From contig MUGD01000079.1 in assembly GCA_002900555.1 (NCBI GenBank), positions 1 to 8,975 of the forward strand: 8,975 nt of DNA, in the 5' to 3' direction. A program made the translations under genes and the position numbers. Positions 6,348 through 8,975 of this stretch are shown piece by piece (position 1 is the stretch's first letter; every line of letters starts with the position of its first letter). This DNA comes from Thermoplasmata archaeon M9B2D. Lineage in GTDB: Archaea; Thermoplasmatota; E2; DHVEG-1. A model generated the notes under the pieces. The model was not told the origin of the DNA. It was given only the letters and a program-made list of their open reading frames with translations, and searched no databases.

Positions 6348-6384
6348 CTATATTGATATTATATCACTATATATATCACTATAG
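6348..6384. promoter_or_regulatory. Operator array between phoU and pstS (candidate Pho box)
   Basis: Three copies of one 11-mer lie in 37 bp: CTATATTGATA (6348-6358, reverse orientation, one mismatch), TATCACTATAT (6362-6372, last base changed) and TATCACTATAG (6374-6384). The first two form an inverted pair separated by 3 bp; the last two are direct repeats with 12-bp spacing, about one helical turn. The array lies upstream of the pstS TATA box and overlaps or abuts the phoU promoter on the other strand. The same 11-mer precedes the PiT gene. The AbrB-PhoU protein encoded next to it is the obvious candidate binder, by inference. Confidence 0.55.
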
Positions 6385-6399
6385 AATATGGAGATAAAG

Positions 6400-6410
6400 T
6401 ATATATTTAT
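6400..6410 (+). promoter_or_regulatory. TATA box of the pst operon
   Basis: TATATATTTAT, preceded by a purine-rich GAGATAAAG resembling a BRE, is centred about 28 bp ahead of the GTG start at 6432. The predicted transcription start coincides with the start codon, which suggests a leaderless pstS mRNA. No Shine-Dalgarno sequence is present at normal distance, which agrees. Confidence 0.6.
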
Positions 6411-6431
6411 AGGAAAACCTACCTACAGCAG

Positions 6432-7304
6432 GTGAATACGATAAACAAAAAAGCAAACCATGGAAAAAAGCTAACAACCGGTCTTGTCGCAACACTTCTG
6501 CTTTTAGTCATCACACTTAGTGGATGTACAGAAACAACAGAAGGGCTACCAATTGTTGTGGTTGGACGTGACAGCGCCTCAGGTACGCGAGAGTTCTTCT
6601 GGGAACATGTCATGGAAAAAGGTACTTTCACGGCTATCATGCTTGAAAAAAACTCAAATGGAGCAGTTTACCAGACTGTTTCATCAACAGAAGGAGCGAT
6701 TGGCTATGTTGGTCTTGGATATCTTGATGATGGGGTCAAAGCAGTGACGATTAATGGAATCGAACCAACAATTGCCAATGTTATCGCAGGCACCTATCCA
6801 ATTTCACGGTCACTAAACATGTACACAAACGGAGAACCAACAGGGATAGCACTACAATTTCTCAAATATCTGGACAGCGAAGAAGGTCAAATAATCGTTG
6901 CAGATGAAGGATTTGTTCCAAAGACAGCAACAGAACCTTACGTCAAAGTTGAAGGGCTTACAGGGAGCATCACTGTTGTCGGATCAACAACAGTTCTACC
7001 CGTTGCACAACTCGCGGCAGAAGCATTCAACGCCCTGTACGGAAGCAGCCTTGTCGCGGTAAGCGGTGGAGGATCAAGTGTTGGTGTCCAATCAGTTGGC
7101 GAAGGAACCGCAGCGATTGGCATGGCGTCACGAGAACTCAAATCAAGTGAAATAGCCTCCTATCCCACTCTTGTAAAACATATCGTGTGTAACGATGGAA
7201 TCGCAGTCATCATCCACCCGGACAACTCGTATGTTTCAGACCTTACCTTGGAAGAGGTAAAAGCAATCTATGAAGGAACCTACACAAACTGGGACGAACT
7301 ATAG
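6432..7304 (+). CDS. pstS: Phosphate-binding lipoprotein PstS, apparently circularly permuted
   Basis: Extracellular phosphate-binding subunit of the Pst ABC transporter, 290 residues, about the normal PstS size. Residues 1-31 are a lipoprotein signal (KK n-region, hydrophobic core, lipobox LSG-C32). The two halves of the fold are in swapped order. Residues 39-165 are the usual C-terminal half: GRDSASGTRE (45-54, the R...SGT phosphate-binding loop), EKNSNGAVYQTV, GAIGYVGLGYL, and DEGFVPKT (158-165), which normally ends the protein. A 12-residue linker (166-177) leads to the usual N-terminal half: GSTTVLP (184-190), SGGGSSVG (211-218), GMASREL (230-236) and TNWDEL (285-290), then the stop. In ordinary PstS, NWxEL runs straight into the VVVGRDSASG segment. 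No frameshift is present and all binding segments are kept, so a working permuted protein is plausible. The GTG start is supported by the TATA box; the nearby ATG at 6460 is out of frame. Confidence 0.93.
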   Translation: MNTINKKANHGKKLTTGLVATLLLLVITLSGCTETTEGLPIVVVGRDSASGTREFFWEHVMEKGTFTAIMLEKNSNGAVYQTVSSTEGAIGYVGLGYLDDGVKAVTINGIEPTIANVIAGTYPISRSLNMYTNGEPTGIALQFLKYLDSEEGQIIVADEGFVPKTATEPYVKVEGLTGSITVVGSTTVLPVAQLAAEAFNALYGSSLVAVSGGGSSVGVQSVGEGTAAIGMASRELKSSEIASYPTLVKHIVCNDGIAVIIHPDNSYVSDLTLEEVKAIYEGTYTNWDEL

Positions 7305-7326
7305 AATACGATTACAGAGAAGAGAC

Positions 7327-7371
7327 ATGGAAAACGATAGTAATATAGCTGTTTCTCTCGTTCTTCTCCAT
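7327..7371 (+). other. Possible stem-loop between pstS and the permease gene
   Basis: ATGGA (7327-7331) can pair with TCCAT (7367-7371), and AACGA (7333-7337) with TCGTT (7358-7362), giving about ten base pairs with a 4-nt bulge and a 20-nt loop. It lies 23 bp after the pstS stop. Such a structure could stabilise the pstS part of the message or reduce read-through, giving more binding protein than permease. The loop is large and no energy was computed. Confidence 0.3.
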
Positions 7372-7381
7372 TAGAATATAC

Positions 7382-7400
7382 GGGAGGTACGGTCCAGGAG
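7382..7400 (+). promoter_or_regulatory. Two Shine-Dalgarno-like sites ahead of pstCA
   Basis: GGAG at 7397-7400 lies 10 nt before the ATG at 7411 and is the likely ribosome site. A stronger match, GGGAGGT at 7382-7388, lies 22 nt upstream, too far for this start; no start codon with a useful frame follows it at normal distance. It may be an extra ribosome landing site or chance. Confidence 0.45.
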
Positions 7401-7410
7401 TCCATAGAAA

Positions 7411-8975
7411 ATGAATACAAAGAAAAAAGGAAGTACTCTGTTTCTTCATCCAAAAAGAAATAGAAGAGAAAAAGGCATTCGAAGTATTTTCTTTATCGCA
7501 GCGATTTTCGGAGTCATTACCATCTTTTCCATTCTTTTTTTTCTCCTGAAAGAGACGTACCCGCTCCCAACCGACCTATGGAGTTTTCTCTCAGGCACAA
7601 CATGGAGCCCGACTGAATCAGTGCAGTTTGGCACCTACCCCTTAATCGTCGGAACTCTACTAGTGACGTTTGGCGCGATGGCTCTTGCGATACCGCTAAG
7701 CATTGGTGGCGCATTGTTCATCTCTGAAATCGCCTCATCCCGCGTTCGATCCATTATCAAACCAGCGATTGAACTTCTTGCAGGAATTCCCTCTGTTGTA
7801 TATGGTTTCTTTGGATTAGTCCTTCTAACAACATGGATAAAGGATTTCTTTGGAGTACCCACCGGGGAGACATGGCTTGCCGGCTCCATCATCCTTGGCA
7901 TCATGGCGATTCCAACGATCACCACAGTTGCGGAAGACGCCTTAAAGGCTGTTCCTCGAGAATACAAAGAAGGGTCCCTTGCGATGGGGGCGACACGCTG
8001 GCAGACCATACGAAAGGTCGTCGTTCCATCCGCGCTCTCAGGTATCACCGCAGCAATTATCCTTGGTATCGGACGAGCGGTGGGAGAGACCATGGCAATC
8101 CTCATGGTCTGTGGGAACGCAGCGATCATCCCAACTCCACTTTGGAACATGTTTTCCCCGATCCGGACTCTTACCTCCACACTTGGAATTGAAACAGGGG
8201 AGGTACCCGTGGGAGGACCGCATTATCACGCGCTGTTCGGTGTCGCAGTGCTGCTTTTGCTTATCACCTTTATCATCAACATGAGCGCGGTGTATTTGTT
8301 AGGTGTAATACAAAAGAAACATAGTGCGACGGAAAAGAAGAAAAAACCATTACTTTCAGTAACGCTTCTAGCAAACATAAAAAAAATTTTTATCTCTATA
8401 ATTGTTCTTGTTTTACTCCTGCTTTTGTATCTTATCACCGGGCTGGTTATGACCAGTGTGCTGGTGGTCCTTGGTGTTGTTTTCTGGTTATTAACAAAAA
8501 AACTATCGCAGAAATCTCTTCAGAAAATATCTTTTGTAACCATCGGGGCGTCTATTGTTTTCATTCTCATCATTCTTGGGATTATTTTATCATATATCTT
8601 TATCGATGGTACTGGTGCGTTAAGCTGGGAGTTTCTCACACAAGCCCCACGAAATCTCGGTAGATCAGGTGGTATTTCAACCGCACTGATCGGCACCTTG
8701 TATCTAGTCGCTGGTGCAATTGCAATCGCATTGCCGATTGGTGTTGGCGCATCTATCTATCTTACGGAATATACAAAAGAAAACATCGTTACAAAAATCA
8801 TCCGTACTGGGGCAGATCTTCTGAATGGGACACCGTCGATTGTCTTTGGGCTTTTTGGGTTTGCCTTCTTTGTTTTGTATCTGAATTTCGGCTTCTCGCT
8901 TCTTGCAGGACAAATCACATTAGCCTTTATGATCATTCCAACGATCCTCCGAACAACAGAAGAAGCGTTACGAAG
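7411..8975 (+). CDS. pstCA: Fused PstC-PstA phosphate ABC permease (3' end beyond window)
   Basis: One uninterrupted frame of 521 codons to the window edge encodes both Pst membrane subunits. PstC part, about residues 1-298: a first helix at 24-47, LLAGIPSVVYGFFG (122-135), the ATPase-contacting EAA loop EYKEGSLAMGATRW...VVVP (184-206) and a last helix at 274-297. A Lys-rich linker (301-325) follows, then two extra hydrophobic helices (about 328-344 and 346-362). The PstA part begins at about 372: TM1 372-396, GALSWEFLTQAPRN (402-414), GTLYLVAGAIAIALPIGVGASIYLTEY and LLNGTPSIVFGLFG, the counterpart of the PstC motif. An even number of added helices keeps both halves in the same orientation. 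The PstA EAA loop and the stop lie outside the window. It follows pstS by 106 bp. An internal ATG at 8449 is in frame, but PstC has no stop of its own, so a fusion is the simplest reading. Confidence 0.93.
   Translation, partial: MNTKKKGSTLFLHPKRNRREKGIRSIFFIAAIFGVITIFSILFFLLKETYPLPTDLWSFLSGTTWSPTESVQFGTYPLIVGTLLVTFGAMALAIPLSIGGALFISEIASSRVRSIIKPAIELLAGIPSVVYGFFGLVLLTTWIKDFFGVPTGETWLAGSIILGIMAIPTITTVAEDALKAVPREYKEGSLAMGATRWQTIRKVVVPSALSGITAAIILGIGRAVGETMAILMVCGNAAIIPTPLWNMFSPIRTLTSTLGIETGEVPVGGPHYHALFGVAVLLLLITFIINMSAVYLLGVIQKKHSATEKKKKPLLSVTLLANIKKIFISIIVLVLLLLLYLITGLVMTSVLVVLGVVFWLLTKKLSQKSLQKISFVTIGASIVFILIILGIILSYIFIDGTGALSWEFLTQAPRNLGRSGGISTALIGTLYLVAGAIAIALPIGVGASIYLTEYTKENIVTKIIRTGADLLNGTPSIVFGLFGFAFFVLYLNFGFSLLAGQITLAFMIIPTILRTTEEALR

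Noticed and set aside
6432..7304. pstS as a frameshifted or truncated pseudogene
   Set aside because: The frame is open from signal peptide to stop, and all expected binding segments are present once each; only their order differs.
7635..8180. 181-codon minus-strand frame opposite pstC
   Set aside because: Antisense shadow of the strongly supported PstC coding sequence.
8449..8975. A separate pstA gene starting at the internal ATG
   Set aside because: It is in frame with PstC, which has no stop of its own, and the ATG lies after the first extra helix without a clear ribosome site.
1..8975. tRNA, rRNA, CRISPR array, insertion sequence or integrase
   Set aside because: Intergenic gaps are all under about 220 bp; none shows a cloverleaf, regularly spaced long repeats, terminal inverted repeats or transposase motifs.

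Overview
The window looks archaeal. Promoters show TATA-box-like elements about 25-30 bp ahead of gene starts, gene ends are followed by oligo-T tracts, and one gene fuses an AbrB-type DNA-binding domain to PhoU domains, an arrangement known from archaea. The small winged-helix regulator (WWILVG...GG...NR...ANELA...DYKT) also belongs to an archaeal type. A euryarchaeal or Thermoplasmatota-like host is my best guess; this is inference and no marker gene is present to settle it.

Bases 1-2168 hold accessory genes: a secreted protein with a duplicated N-terminal peptide repeat and a DxDxDG loop (50-640, +); a minus-strand pair made of a winged-helix regulator and a four-helix membrane protein with overlapping start and stop codons; and a further secreted protein (1722-2168, -). 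None has a recognisable biochemical function. An imperfect palindrome sits where the regulator's transcript should start and may be its own operator.

Bases 2281-8975 form a phosphate island. In order they hold a PiT-type phosphate permease and its DUF47/PhoU-like partner (operon, +), a calcineurin-like metallophosphoesterase (+), an AbrB-PhoU phosphate regulator (-, convergent with the phosphoesterase and overlapping it by 4 bp), and, divergent from the regulator, the start of a high-affinity Pst ABC transporter operon (+). The window ends inside the permease gene; pstB is not seen.

Two things stand out in the Pst operon. First, the binding protein PstS appears circularly permuted: after the lipoprotein signal comes the normally C-terminal half (GRDSASGT ... 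DEGFVPK), then the normally N-terminal half (GSTTVLP ... SGGGSSVG ... GMASREL ... NWDEL), and then the stop. All the expected phosphate-binding segments are present, in swapped order. Second, PstC and PstA are one continuous reading frame, joined by a basic linker and an apparent extra pair of membrane helices.

The motif TATCACTATAG also occurs several times in control regions: once ahead of the PiT operon and as an inverted plus direct array between phoU and pstS. I propose it as a candidate archaeal phosphate-regulon operator, possibly bound by the AbrB-PhoU protein. No tRNA, rRNA, CRISPR array, insertion sequence or integrase was seen, and no stretch over 300 bases lacks a gene.
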